Below are positions 10,061 through 20,302 of a stretch of DNA of 64,000 bases, piece after piece. A program made the position numbers and the translations under genes. This DNA is from an uncultured Mollicutes bacterium (GTDB lineage Bacteria; Bacillota_I; Bacilli_A; RF39; UBA660), in contig CANTCS010000005.1 in assembly GCA_947652375.1 (NCBI GenBank), positions 1-64,000 of the forward strand, given 5' to 3'. Each line of letters opens with the position of its first letter. The first letter of the stretch is position 1. Under the pieces are notes generated by a model. The model was not told the origin of the DNA. It ran no database searches and worked only from the letters and a program-made list of their open reading frames with translations.

Positions 10061-11431
10061 TTAAAAATTAATTTTATTATTAACAAAATCTACAACCTCA
10101 GAAACATTTAAAACAACTTGTTCCATTGTATCCCTATCTCTTACTGTTACAGTTTGATTATTAATAGTTTCATCATCTATAGTAATACAAAAAGGTGTTC
10201 CAATAGCATCACTTCTTCTATATCTTTTTCCAATAGAACCAGCATCATCATAACTAATCATAAAATGTTTACATAAATTATTATAAACTTCAAGCGCTTT
10301 TTCACTATGATACTTTTTAGCAAGAGGTAAAACAGTTACTTTAAAAGGTGCAATATATGGATGAAACTTCATAACTTCCCTTACTTCACCATTCTCAAGC
10401 ATCTCTTCAGTATAAGCATTATCAAGAAGAGCCAAGACTAGTCGGTCGCATCCTACAGTTGATTCAATTATATATGGAATAATTTTCTCATTATTATTAG
10501 GATCTAAATATTCTTGAGAAACTGATGAAAATTCTTGGTGACGACTTAAATCATAATCAGTACGATTATGAGTTCCATTAATTTCACCCCATCCGAAATT
10601 AAAATTATATTCAATATCACAAGCTTCTTTCGCATAATGAGCTAATTTTTCATGATTATGAAATCTTAATTTATCTTCACCAATTCCTAAATCTATAAAA
10701 TATTTTTTAGCATATTCTTTAAAATAGTTATAAAGTTCACTATCACTACCTTTCTTACAAAAAGTTTGATATTCCATTTGTTCAAATTCAATTGTTCTAA
10801 AAGTAAAATTACCTGGTGTAATTTCATTTCTAAAAGCTTTACCAATTTGTCCAATACTAAAAGGAAGTTTAGCTCTCATTGTTCTTTGAACATTTAAAAA
10901 ATTAACATATTCTCCTTGTGCATTTTCAGGTCTCAAATAAACTTTATTTTTATTTCCTTCAGTCACTCCTCTATGAGTTTCAAACATTAAATTAAATTGT
11001 CTAATATCTGTATAATCACTCTTACCACATTTTGGACAAGGAACTTTATGTTCTTTAATATATTGAATCATCTCTTCTTGTGACATTCCATCAGCATGAG
11101 CCGATTCATCAAAATCATCAATTAAATTATCAGCTCTATGTCTCATTTTACAACTTTTACAATCGATTAACGGATCAGAAAAACTAGAAACATGTCCACT
11201 AGCTTCCCAAACTTTTGGATGCATTAAAATTGCCGCATCCACTTCATATGCATTAGTACGTTCTTGTATAAATCTTTTTCGCCAAGAATCTTTCACATTA
11301 TTTTTTAATCTTGCTCCTAATGGACCATAATCCCATGTATTAGCAAGACCACCATATATTTCACTTCCTTGAAATATAAAACCATATTGCTTACAATAAG
11401 CTACTAATTTTTCCATTGTTAATTTATTCAT
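10061..11431 (-). CDS. glyS: glycyl-tRNA synthetase (single-chain type)
   Basis: 456 aa; YGGLANTWDYGPLG, FRNEITPGNFTFRTIEFEQMEYQTF, ESTVGCDRLVLALL class II motifs. Confidence 0.95.
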   Translation of the reverse strand: MNKLTMEKLVAYCKQYGFIFQGSEIYGGLANTWDYGPLGARLKNNVKDSWRKRFIQERTNAYEVDAAILMHPKVWEASGHVSSFSDPLIDCKSCKMRHRADNLIDDFDESAHADGMSQEEMIQYIKEHKVPCPKCGKSDYTDIRQFNLMFETHRGVTEGNKNKVYLRPENAQGEYVNFLNVQRTMRAKLPFSIGQIGKAFRNEITPGNFTFRTIEFEQMEYQTFCKKGSDSELYNYFKEYAKKYFIDLGIGEDKLRFHNHEKLAHYAKEACDIEYNFNFGWGEINGTHNRTDYDLSRHQEFSSVSQEYLDPNNNEKIIPYIIESTVGCDRLVLALLDNAYTEEMLENGEVREVMKFHPYIAPFKVTVLPLAKKYHSEKALEVYNNLCKHFMISYDDAGSIGKRYRRSDAIGTPFCITIDDETINNQTVTVRDRDTMEQVVLNVSEVVDFVNNKINF

Positions 11432-11432
11432 A

Positions 11433-11738
11433 TTATCTCTCCTCTATTTTATTTATTATATTCTCTAATTCACTTTCTATATTCATATACTCACTTGGGG
11501 CTTTATCTATAACTCCTTTTAAATATAAATCATATAGATTTTTAATAAGAGGGGTATAGAAAAAATCTTTATTATAAAGATAGATTTCTTTTTCTTTTTT
11601 AATTGCTAAAAACAAATTATAATAAACATCAAGTCCACCAGGTAAAATTAAAACTATAGAACTATTTTCTATATTATCAGTAATACAAAACTCTTTATTT
11701 AATAGAAGTTTTTCATCACCACATATATAAACCTTCGT
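11433..11738 (-). CDS. truncated LOG (lysine decarboxylase-like) family protein; likely non-AUG (ACG) start at 11738
   Basis: Listed ORF (11433..11615) starts at internal TTG; the frame is open upstream to ACG at 11736-11738, preceded by AGGAGG-GATATT. Extended protein (M)KVYICGDEKLLL...ILPGGLDVYYNLFLAI...YLYNKDFFYTPL. Confidence 0.6.
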   Translation of the reverse strand, partial: TKVYICGDEKLLLNKEFCITDNIENSSIVLILPGGLDVYYNLFLAIKKEKEIYLYNKDFFYTPLIKNLYDLYLKGVIDKAPSEYMNIESELENIINKIEER

Positions 11739-11759
11739 AATATCCCTCCTAAAATAAAA

Positions 11760-11874
11760 ACTCCCAGAATAATGTAAGGACGAAATAAATTCCGCGGTTC
11801 CACCTTACTTATCCTAGAAGAATCAACTTTAAAATATACTGCTCGAGGCTTTCCACACCCGTCATCACACCTAT
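11760..11874 (-). promoter_or_regulatory. T-box leader upstream of the LOG-like/glyS operon
   Basis: Minus strand AAGTAAGGTGGAACCGCGGAATTTATTTCGTCCTTAC carries the T-box AGGTGGAACCGCG; upstream promoter TTGACA (11904-11909) -17- TATATT (11881-11886). Confidence 0.85.
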
Positions 11875-12123
11875 AAACATAATATATATTTATTTTATCA
11901 AGATGTCAATACAAACATAAAAAAACTCTTATCATTAATCACAATATCAAAGCGATTACATAAATTATATTAACTATTCATCATCACTTTTAAAAGCACT
12001 AAAAATAAAACCAAAATTATAAAATAAAGCTGTCACTTTTAAAACTTTAAATATTTAAATTAACACAATAAATTTATAAAAAAATAATTTTTATGATATA
12101 ATATTACACCGAAGGAGTTATAT

Positions 12124-13065
12124 ATGAAAAAAAAGCGACTATTAATTTATACATTATCCCTATCTTTAGTGACATCATACATAAATTTAAATAAACAAAA
12201 ATCAAATGAATTATCTAAAAATATTATAGAATACACCAGAAATTTCTCAGATGATGATTTCCAAATAGCAGCTCATCGAGGATTTTCATCTAAAGAAGTA
12301 GAAAATACTTCTGAAGCGATAGAGCTAGCAGCAAATGAACCTTACATCGATTATATTGAGATTGATGCTAGAATGACTAAAGATAATTACTTAGTATTAT
12401 CACATAATGATGATATTTATGAAAGCTCATTTTATAAAACAGAAATTTCCCAAACAAATTATAAAGATTTAGAAAATAATTCTTTTAATTATATAGTAAA
12501 TTTAAAACTAAATGATTATTTTAAAGCATTAATTAACACAGAAAGTAATTTAAATTTAAAAAGAAAAACATCATTAAAAAATAAAGAATATCAAATATCA
12601 ACTCTAAAAGAAAGCCTAAACTTAATATCAAATAAAAAAGTAATTATAGATTTAAAGTTTTCTGATAATGTAAAAGAATTTACTGAAAAAATAATGGATG
12701 AATTTAAAAATATTGATAAGAAAAATATTTATTTTCAAAGTTCTAATCTCTTAGGTATTCTTTATTTTGAACAAGTTACAAATTATAATTGTTTTGCCAT
12801 TATTGACTCTAAAAAAGATTTAGAATACATCGATTTATTTAACAATTTAACTATAAGAAAAAATTTAATTGATTACGATACTATTAAATCTTTACTAGAG
12901 CAAAAGAAAAATGTTGCTATATGGACAATTAATTCGACTAGTGAAATAGATGATATTAAAGCTTGTCTAAAAGATTTATATAAAGATGTTATTTACATTA
13001 CTGACTACCCTGATTTAATTGCTACTACTCTAAATGAAAAAAATAAAACTAAAATAAAAAAATAG
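12124..13065 (+). CDS. glycerophosphodiester phosphodiesterase family protein
   Basis: AAHRGFSSKEVENTSEAIELA...YIEIDARMTKDNYLVLSHND. Confidence 0.9.
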   Translation: MKKKRLLIYTLSLSLVTSYINLNKQKSNELSKNIIEYTRNFSDDDFQIAAHRGFSSKEVENTSEAIELAANEPYIDYIEIDARMTKDNYLVLSHNDDIYESSFYKTEISQTNYKDLENNSFNYIVNLKLNDYFKALINTESNLNLKRKTSLKNKEYQISTLKESLNLISNKKVIIDLKFSDNVKEFTEKIMDEFKNIDKKNIYFQSSNLLGILYFEQVTNYNCFAIIDSKKDLEYIDLFNNLTIRKNLIDYDTIKSLLEQKKNVAIWTINSTSEIDDIKACLKDLYKDVIYITDYPDLIATTLNEKNKTKIKK

Positions 13066-13120
13066 AAACTATTTATAAACTGTCTATAAAATTCAGTTAA
13101 ACTAGCTTCTTTTTTTTATT

Positions 13121-13819
13121 TTAATTAATTTCTTTTTTTACATCATCATATTCTTTATTTTTTAAATCAATTAATGCCTTTTTTAATTCTAAATTTTTAT
13201 TTAGTTGTCCACTTTCACTATCAGCAACTAATTCTTTTTTCTCAATTTTTTCGATAATCTCAAAACCATCTATAACTTTTCCAAATGCTGCATATTTTCC
13301 ATCTAAATAACTATTACTATCTAACATTATAAAAAATTGACTTCCTGCACTATCATTATCTTGACTTCTTGCCATAGAAACAATTCCTTTAGAGTGTTTT
13401 AAGTCATTTTTAAAATTATTTTCATTAAACTCACCTTTAATAAAATAACCTGGTCCTCCAGTCCCCGTACCATCAGGATCTCCTCCTTGTAAAACAAAAC
13501 CTGGAACTAATCTATGAAATGTATTATTATCATAAAAACCACTTTTAATAAGACTTATAAAATTGTTTACAGTATTAGGAGCTATTTTTGGATATAATTC
13601 TATAACAACTGAACCATAATTTTTTATATATAAAGCTGCTACTGGATTATCAGTTTTATATTTTTCTAAACTAGCAATATTTCCATCTACATTATAATTT
13701 ATTCCCAGTAATTCTTCTTTTAATTTCTCACTCTTTTTAGATGGCATAAACATACTAATTAAAAATAAAGTTATAACTAATAATATAGTACCAATTACTA
13801 AAATATTTTTATTTTTCAT
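13121..13819 (-). CDS. membrane-anchored cyclophilin-type peptidyl-prolyl isomerase
   Basis: YDNNTFHRLVPGFVLQGGDPDGTGTGGPGY...SAGSQFFIMLD. Confidence 0.93.
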   Translation of the reverse strand: MKNKNILVIGTILLVITLFLISMFMPSKKSEKLKEELLGINYNVDGNIASLEKYKTDNPVAALYIKNYGSVVIELYPKIAPNTVNNFISLIKSGFYDNNTFHRLVPGFVLQGGDPDGTGTGGPGYFIKGEFNENNFKNDLKHSKGIVSMARSQDNDSAGSQFFIMLDSNSYLDGKYAAFGKVIDGFEIIEKIEKKELVADSESGQLNKNLELKKALIDLKNKEYDDVKKEIN

Positions 13820-15215
13820 TTTTACTCTCCTTTAATATATCTCTAGCTGCCACTAAACCAGTAGCTGCTGCTGTAACAATATTTCCTGCTTTCCCTGCAC
13901 CGTCACCAATAAAATAAATATTAGTATTTTTAAGTTTAAAATTATTATCAGTTTCAATTTCATTACTAAAAAATTTTATTTCTGGTCCATATAATAAAGT
14001 ATCATCATTATTAACACCAGGAATAATTTTATCAAGTGTTTCTAATCCTTCTAAAATATTACTTATAATTCTATGTGGTAAAACTAAAGCTAAATCACCA
14101 GCTACACAATCTTTTAATGTTGGTTCTATAAAACCTTTATTAATACGATGCCATTCACTTCTTCTTCCACTTTTTAAATCTTTAAGAGATTGAATTATTG
14201 GTTTACCATCTCCCATGACATTAGCAATTCTTGCAATACTTTCTCCATAAAGTCTTGTATTTGTAACAGGCTCTGTTAAATTAACTTTTGAAATAAAAGC
14301 AAAATTTGTATTATTACTTTTAACTTCTTTTAAAGCATGACCATTAACACAAATAAATCCATAATAATTCTCTTTCGCAACAAACCCTCCAGGATTAGTA
14401 CAAAAAGTCCTAATTTCATCTCCATATGTTTTAGTCTTTATAAAAATAGTCGGATCATAAATAACATTAGTAATACTTTCCATTATATCTCGTCTAACTT
14501 CTACCCTAACACCAATTTCAATACTTTGCGATAGATAAGGTATTTCATATTTATCAGCTAATTCTTGTACCCATTTAGCACCAGTTCTACCTGGAGCTAC
14601 AATTACATTCTTAGTTTCTAATTCTACTTCACTTTTACCACTTTTATAAGTAACTATATGCTTATTAGTTGCTAAACTTCTAATATCTAAAACATTAGCT
14701 CTATCAATTAAAGTTACTCCATTATTTTCTAAATATTCACAAATACCATCTATATATTCTGGTAAATGATCACTACCTAAATGTTTTTGTTTTATAAGTA
14801 ACAATTTAGCTCCAGCAATAGCAACTTTTTTTCTAATTTCAACTGCCTCATCCATATTACTAGGATATATTGAAGCATCCATCTTAAACTTATTAAATAT
14901 TTCTTCTGTATCATCTATTAATTTATAAGCCTCAGTCTCACTCATATATTTAGTTAAATCACTTTTACCAAGTCTTGGAATAAAATTAAGTTTCCCATCA
15001 CTAAAAGTTCCTGCTCCTCCATATCCTGCAAGAATCGCACACGGATTACAATTCTTACAAGGAACACCATTTTTATTCATAGGACATACTCTATTTTTAA
15101 CACAACTTCCCTTATCAAGAACTGCAACTTTCAAATTTTTATTCTCTGTAATTAATTGATAAGCACTAAATAACCCCGCAGGTCCTGCTCCTATTATTAC
15201 AACATCATATTTCAT
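13809..15215 (-). CDS. FAD-dependent NAD(P)/FAD oxidoreductase
   Basis: Start taken at MKYDVVIIGAGPAGLFSAYQL (Rossmann GxGxxG); FIGDGAGKAGNIVTAAATGLVAA. Confidence 0.85.
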   Translation of the reverse strand: MKYDVVIIGAGPAGLFSAYQLITENKNLKVAVLDKGSCVKNRVCPMNKNGVPCKNCNPCAILAGYGGAGTFSDGKLNFIPRLGKSDLTKYMSETEAYKLIDDTEEIFNKFKMDASIYPSNMDEAVEIRKKVAIAGAKLLLIKQKHLGSDHLPEYIDGICEYLENNGVTLIDRANVLDIRSLATNKHIVTYKSGKSEVELETKNVIVAPGRTGAKWVQELADKYEIPYLSQSIEIGVRVEVRRDIMESITNVIYDPTIFIKTKTYGDEIRTFCTNPGGFVAKENYYGFICVNGHALKEVKSNNTNFAFISKVNLTEPVTNTRLYGESIARIANVMGDGKPIIQSLKDLKSGRRSEWHRINKGFIEPTLKDCVAGDLALVLPHRIISNILEGLETLDKIIPGVNNDDTLLYGPEIKFFSNEIETDNNFKLKNTNIYFIGDGAGKAGNIVTAAATGLVAARDILKESKNEK

Positions 15216-15382
15216 TTTAATCACCATATTTATCATAACATAAATAAAGAATAAGAAGAAGTTTTTTATTAACTTTTTAAACAAGATATCAAACTAAGCA
15301 TAATAAAAAAATTACACAAGTATTTTATGATTAAACTAAAGACTTTTTGTAAAAAATTTGATACAATTTAAATGGTGATAAT

Positions 15383-16303
15383 ATGACACGTCAAGAAATT
15401 AATGAAAAGAAACAACTTGAAATAATTAAAGAACAAAATAAAGAAAAATTAAAAAAATTCATTAAACTATTTCTTAAAATTATATTTTTTCTAATAATCT
15501 CTATAACCATTTTCTTCTATTATACAACTAATATTTCAACTGTAAAAATAAAAGTTAGAGAATATCGTATCATAAACAAAAAAATTCCATCTAACTTTAA
15601 TGGCTTAAAAATAATTCAATTAAGTGACCTCCATTATGGAAGTACTATGTTTTTAGAAGAAGTTAAAAATATAGTTTCTATATCTAATGCCAGAAATCCT
15701 GATTTAATTGTTTTTACTGGTAATTTAATTGATAAAAATTATAAACTAACAACTAAAGAACAAGAAAAAATTATCAATGAATTTACAAAATTAAATTCTT
15801 CATTAGGAAAATATGCCATTTTAGGTGAAGAAGATAATAATTATTTTACAACTATAATGAACCAAAGTAATTTTACTATTCTTAAAAATGAAAGTGAGCT
15901 ACTTTACAATGAAGAAAATTACCCTATTTTATTAACTGGGGTATCAACTCCAATTAAAAATAAAGAAGACCTTGACATAGCTTACTCTTATTTTAATGAT
16001 CCAAATCACATCTCAAATATTTTTAATATAACCATACTTCATCAACCAGATTATGTTGATAAAATAATTACCAATTATCAAATAGATTTATTCTTAGCAG
16101 GACACTCCCATAATGGAAATATACGAATTCCATTTCTAAATTATGCCATAAAAAAAGAAGGAGCTAAAAAATACGACCAAGATTATTACTCTCTTCCTAA
16201 TTCCAAGCTTTATATTTCAAGTGGACTTGGAACTAATAATTCTAATAGTATACGTCTTTTTTGTAGACCTTCAATTAATTTTTATCGTTTATCTAATAAA
16301 TAA
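15383..16303 (+). CDS. metallophosphoesterase, membrane-anchored
   Basis: KIIQLSDLHYGS...ILHQPDYVD...FLAGHSHNGNIRIP. Confidence 0.88.
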   Translation: MTRQEINEKKQLEIIKEQNKEKLKKFIKLFLKIIFFLIISITIFFYYTTNISTVKIKVREYRIINKKIPSNFNGLKIIQLSDLHYGSTMFLEEVKNIVSISNARNPDLIVFTGNLIDKNYKLTTKEQEKIINEFTKLNSSLGKYAILGEEDNNYFTTIMNQSNFTILKNESELLYNEENYPILLTGVSTPIKNKEDLDIAYSYFNDPNHISNIFNITILHQPDYVDKIITNYQIDLFLAGHSHNGNIRIPFLNYAIKKEGAKKYDQDYYSLPNSKLYISSGLGTNNSNSIRLFCRPSINFYRLSNK

Positions 16304-17353
16304 ACTTTTAAATTTTTGAACGAAGCTTAAATCTTCTTTTTTTTGTTCTTTTTTATAAATATCAATTTTACCAATTTCTTTATTATCAAATTTTATTATA
16401 ATTTTCCCCACTACATTTTTATTTATTTTTTCATCTATTTTTATTATCGTACTAATTTTTTCTAATTCATCTACTGTTAAAGGATATTTAAATGATTCTT
16501 TAATATAAACATCACTTTCTACAAAATTATTATCCATTTCAAAACTATCTTTATCAATAATAGTATACAATTTATATTTATCAAAATATTTTTTATACAA
16601 AATTTCATGATTATTATAAACGTCAGAATCTTTTAAAGTTACTATACTAAGAATCATATCTTTCTTTTTAGCAAGTGATACTAGAGTTTTACCAGCACTA
16701 GGAGTATACCCATTTTTTCCACCAATACAAGATTTATAATTATTTATCAAACTCATTCTATTATACCATGCATAACTCTTCAGATTAGTTTTACATGTGT
16801 ATTTTTTTGTTCCAATAATCTCTCTATAAATTTTATTTTTATAAGCATATTGAGAAAGAATAGCCATATCACGTGCAGTTGAATAATTTTTTGTATTTTC
16901 ATCTAATCCATGCGGATTAGAAAATTTTGTGTTGTGCATTCCTAATTCTTTGGCTTTTTTATTCATTTCCTCAATAAATATTTTTTCATTTTTAAAGACA
17001 CTATTTGCTAAAACAATCGCCGCATCATTTCCACTCCTAAGCATTAGACCATACAATAAGTCTTTTATACTAATTTTTTCTCCAACTTCAATATATATAT
17101 TTGTACCATACATCTTTGTTACCTCATCACCAACAGTAACAACTTTATCTAACGAAGAATTTTCCAAAGTTACTATACACGTCATTATTTTTGTAATTGA
17201 AGCTATAAGTCTTTTACTATCTGCATCTCTTGAATATAAAATTCTACCACTATGTAAATCCATAACGATTGTAGAAGCCGCACTATCTGCAAAAACATTA
17301 AATGGTAATAGAAAAAAAGTACATAAGATTATTATAAATTTTGCTAATTTCAA
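16289..17353 (-). CDS. D-alanyl-D-alanine carboxypeptidase (DacF-like)
   Basis: RLIASITKIMTC (SxxK), SGNDAA (SxN), KNGYTPSAGKTL (KTG-like). Confidence 0.9.
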   Translation of the reverse strand: MKLAKFIIILCTFFLLPFNVFADSAASTIVMDLHSGRILYSRDADSKRLIASITKIMTCIVTLENSSLDKVVTVGDEVTKMYGTNIYIEVGEKISIKDLLYGLMLRSGNDAAIVLANSVFKNEKIFIEEMNKKAKELGMHNTKFSNPHGLDENTKNYSTARDMAILSQYAYKNKIYREIIGTKKYTCKTNLKSYAWYNRMSLINNYKSCIGGKNGYTPSAGKTLVSLAKKKDMILSIVTLKDSDVYNNHEILYKKYFDKYKLYTIIDKDSFEMDNNFVESDVYIKESFKYPLTVDELEKISTIIKIDEKINKNVVGKIIIKFDNKEIGKIDIYKKEQKKEDLSFVQKFKSLFIR

Positions 17354-17456
17354 ATTAAATCACCTAATTAATAATATGTTTAAATAACTATAATATTATT
17401 TGAAATAGAATATTTATTATGATAAAATTAACTAATACATGAAAGGAGAAAAATTT

Positions 17457-18902
17457 ATGGCAAATGAAAAAAAATTTGTACAAAAAATAACTTCACGAAA
17501 TACTGATTTTGCAGCATGGTATACAGATGTTGTTAAAGAAGCAAAATTATGTGAATATTCAAGCACTAAAGGATGCTTAAATTATTTGCCGAATGGTTAT
17601 GCAATTTGGGAAAATATTCAACAAAATTTAGATAAAAGATTTAAAGAAACAGGTGTTGAAAATGTTTATCTTCCTATGTTGATTCCTGAAAGTTTACTAA
17701 ACAAAGAAAAAGAACATATTGCTGGTTTTGCACCAGAAGTCGCTTGGGTAAGTCATGGAGGGGATGAAAAACTAGAAGAAAGACTATGCATTCGTCCAAC
17801 ATCTGAAACTTTATTTTGTGACTTATGGCAAAAACAAGTAAAATCATATCGTGATCTTCCTCTAATTTGGAATCAATGGAATTCAGTTTTAAGATGGGAA
17901 AAAACAACTCGACCATTTCTTCGATCACGTGAATTTTTATGGCAAGAAGGTCATACAATTCATGCAACACGTGAAGAAGCAATTAAAAGAACAGAAATGA
18001 TGTTCCAAATTTATCAAGAATTTGTAACAAATGAATTAGCCATTCCTTTAATAAGTGGAAAAAAAACAGAATCAGAAAAATTTGCTGGTGCTGAAGATAC
18101 TTATACTATTGAAGCCATGATGCATGATGGAAAAGCACTTCAATCTGGAACAAGTCATTTCTTTGGAAATGGATTTCCAGATGCATTTAATATAAAATAC
18201 TTAGATAAAGAAAATAATCTACACAGTGTTTATGAAACATCTTGGGGATTATCAACAAGAATTATAGGAGCTATTATAATGGTTCATGGCGACGACTCAG
18301 GCCTAGTTTTACCTCCAAGAATTGCACCAACACAAACAATGATAATTCCAATTGCAGCGCATAAAGAAGGTGTAATGGATAAAGCTTACGAAATTTTAGA
18401 AAAATTAAAAAAAGCAAATATTAAAACAAAGATAGATGCTAGTGAAAAATCTCCTGGCTATAAATTTGCTGAACAAGAAATGTTAGGAATTCCAACAAGA
18501 ATAGAAATAGGCCCAAAAGATATTGATAATAACCAAGTGATAGTAGTTAGAAGAGATAATCGTGAAAAAATTCCAGTTGCAATAGACAATTTAGAAAAAG
18601 AATTACCAATTATCTTAGAGAATATCCAAAAAGATATGTATAATAATGCCAAAATATTTTTAGATAACCATCTTTACGAAGCTAACACTTTAGAAGAAAT
18701 GAAAGAAATAGCTAGTGAAAAAATAGGCTTTATAAAAGCAGCTTGGTGTGGTAGCGAAAAATGTGAAGAATTGATTAAAACGGAAACAGGAGGCTTTGGT
18801 TCAAGATGTTTACCACTTGAAGAACAAAATATCGAAAATAAAAAATGTGTTTATTGCCAAAAAGAAGCAAAACACTATGTTGTTTGGGGAAAATCATATT
18901 AA
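17457..18902 (+). CDS. proS: prolyl-tRNA synthetase
   Basis: CIRPTSETLFC, RWEKTTRPFLRSREFLWQEGHT, TSHFFG; start after AAAGGAG. Confidence 0.95.
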   Translation: MANEKKFVQKITSRNTDFAAWYTDVVKEAKLCEYSSTKGCLNYLPNGYAIWENIQQNLDKRFKETGVENVYLPMLIPESLLNKEKEHIAGFAPEVAWVSHGGDEKLEERLCIRPTSETLFCDLWQKQVKSYRDLPLIWNQWNSVLRWEKTTRPFLRSREFLWQEGHTIHATREEAIKRTEMMFQIYQEFVTNELAIPLISGKKTESEKFAGAEDTYTIEAMMHDGKALQSGTSHFFGNGFPDAFNIKYLDKENNLHSVYETSWGLSTRIIGAIIMVHGDDSGLVLPPRIAPTQTMIIPIAAHKEGVMDKAYEILEKLKKANIKTKIDASEKSPGYKFAEQEMLGIPTRIEIGPKDIDNNQVIVVRRDNREKIPVAIDNLEKELPIILENIQKDMYNNAKIFLDNHLYEANTLEEMKEIASEKIGFIKAAWCGSEKCEELIKTETGGFGSRCLPLEEQNIENKKCVYCQKEAKHYVVWGKSY

Positions 18903-18933
18903 AAATTTCAGTTATAAAGCTGAAATTTTTTTT
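18902..18933 (+). terminator. intrinsic terminator after proS
   Basis: AAATTTCAG-TTATAAAG-CTGAAATTTTTTTT. Confidence 0.75.
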
Positions 18934-19831
18934 CTAATTTTTTATAAATATCATCTGTAACAATACCTAAACTTAAAAATTTATTATTATTTTCATAAAA
19001 ACCAATTGCAACTAAATGAAGCCTATTTTTACTCAATATTCTATCAATAATTTTTAAATCATTATAAAATGTTGATTTAAAACAACTACGTCTTTCAATC
19101 ATTTCCTTGCTATCATACTTTGCAACATCATCCTTTGAAATTTTTATATTTATATCTAATCTTTTCAAATAACTATTAATAATACCACAGAAAATATCTA
19201 AATCTCCAAAATACATACTTCTTTGTACTAAAAATAAATAATTAGTTCTAAATAACTTTTCAAGAATTGTTATAAAAGAACTTTTAAAAAAATTATCCAA
19301 AATACCAAAAGTATTATTACATATTATTTCTAATAATTGATAACATTCCATCGAATTATAATTAACACAAAATAAATTATAAGTTTTAACTTCCTCATTT
19401 AAATCATCTTTCTTTTTAGTATAAGTATTAGCCTCATCCTTTTCAAAATTCCTCTCTAAACTATTTTTTTTATTATGAGTTAAACACCAAGATACTTTAG
19501 AAAGAAAATAAAGCAACCCAAAAATAATAAATAATATTATAAAGGTAAATCTTAAAAATTTATAAAATGACAAAAAAAGAAAAATTAAAGACAAATGAGC
19601 ATATATTTTACTCTCAAACAATTCTTTTGTAACTTTATTATTTTTACCATTCGAAAAAAAGTTATATCTTATTGATAAAATTATTAAATTAAAAATAATT
19701 CTTCCAATAAAATAAAAATTTAATATCTCTAAAAAGTCTTTTAATAAAAAATCATTATAAAAAAATAAATATATTATTACAAAAATAAAAAATATTAATA
19801 ATTCAAAAATTATTTTATAGATCCTTTTCAT
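18908..19831 (-). CDS. unknown protein: N-terminal multi-TM region, C-terminal soluble domain
   Basis: Long ORF, 4 bp after the upstream ORF; no family recognised. Confidence 0.65.
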   Translation of the reverse strand: MKRIYKIIFELLIFFIFVIIYLFFYNDFLLKDFLEILNFYFIGRIIFNLIILSIRYNFFSNGKNNKVTKELFESKIYAHLSLIFLFLSFYKFLRFTFIILFIIFGLLYFLSKVSWCLTHNKKNSLERNFEKDEANTYTKKKDDLNEEVKTYNLFCVNYNSMECYQLLEIICNNTFGILDNFFKSSFITILEKLFRTNYLFLVQRSMYFGDLDIFCGIINSYLKRLDINIKISKDDVAKYDSKEMIERRSCFKSTFYNDLKIIDRILSKNRLHLVAIGFYENNNKFLSLGIVTDDIYKKLEKKFQLYN

Positions 19832-19835
19832 ATTT

Positions 19836-20291
19836 TCACCCCATATATCCTATTTCAGCTAAATCCAATAATTTATCAATAGGAATAATAACAAAATATA
19901 ATTTTGAGGTTTTCTTTTTAACAATTGGAAATAACTGTACTAATTCATATCCTAAATTCCTAATATATTTACAAATAACATTTAAATTATAAATAAGCAT
20001 AGAATTTTTCTCTTGCAAATGTTTCGCTATAAAATTATTTTCAATATCTAATTCGATATCAATAGATGACGATTTTAATAATAAATTAATTTTATCTATT
20101 ATCAATTCTAACCTATCCTTCATTTTTATTTCGACTAATACTTTATTTTTTAATAAAATACTTAAAATTTTTTTAATATCCATTTCATTATTAAAATTAT
20201 CAGAAATATTTAATAATTTAAATAATTTTTTAAAATCTATTCCATCATTAATATAACAACATGAATATATATGTAATTCTTTTCTTTTCAT
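19836..20291 (-). CDS. unknown protein, co-transcribed with 18908..19831
   Basis: Start revised to ATG at 20291 (MKRKELHIYSCC) after GAGG; the longer predicted start overlaps a hairpin terminator. Confidence 0.6.
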   Translation of the reverse strand: MKRKELHIYSCCYINDGIDFKKLFKLLNISDNFNNEMDIKKILSILLKNKVLVEIKMKDRLELIIDKINLLLKSSSIDIELDIENNFIAKHLQEKNSMLIYNLNVICKYIRNLGYELVQLFPIVKKKTSKLYFVIIPIDKLLDLAEIGYMG

Positions 20292-20302
20292 AATAACCTC
20301 AT

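Noticed and set aside
17354-17456. Possible T-box upstream of proS
   Set aside because: No GGTGGNACCGCG motif or leader-sized structure found.
16929-18652. ORFs 16929..17387 (+), 17674..17982 (-), 18458..18652 (-)
   Set aside because: Antisense to dacF-like gene or proS, which have clear family motifs.
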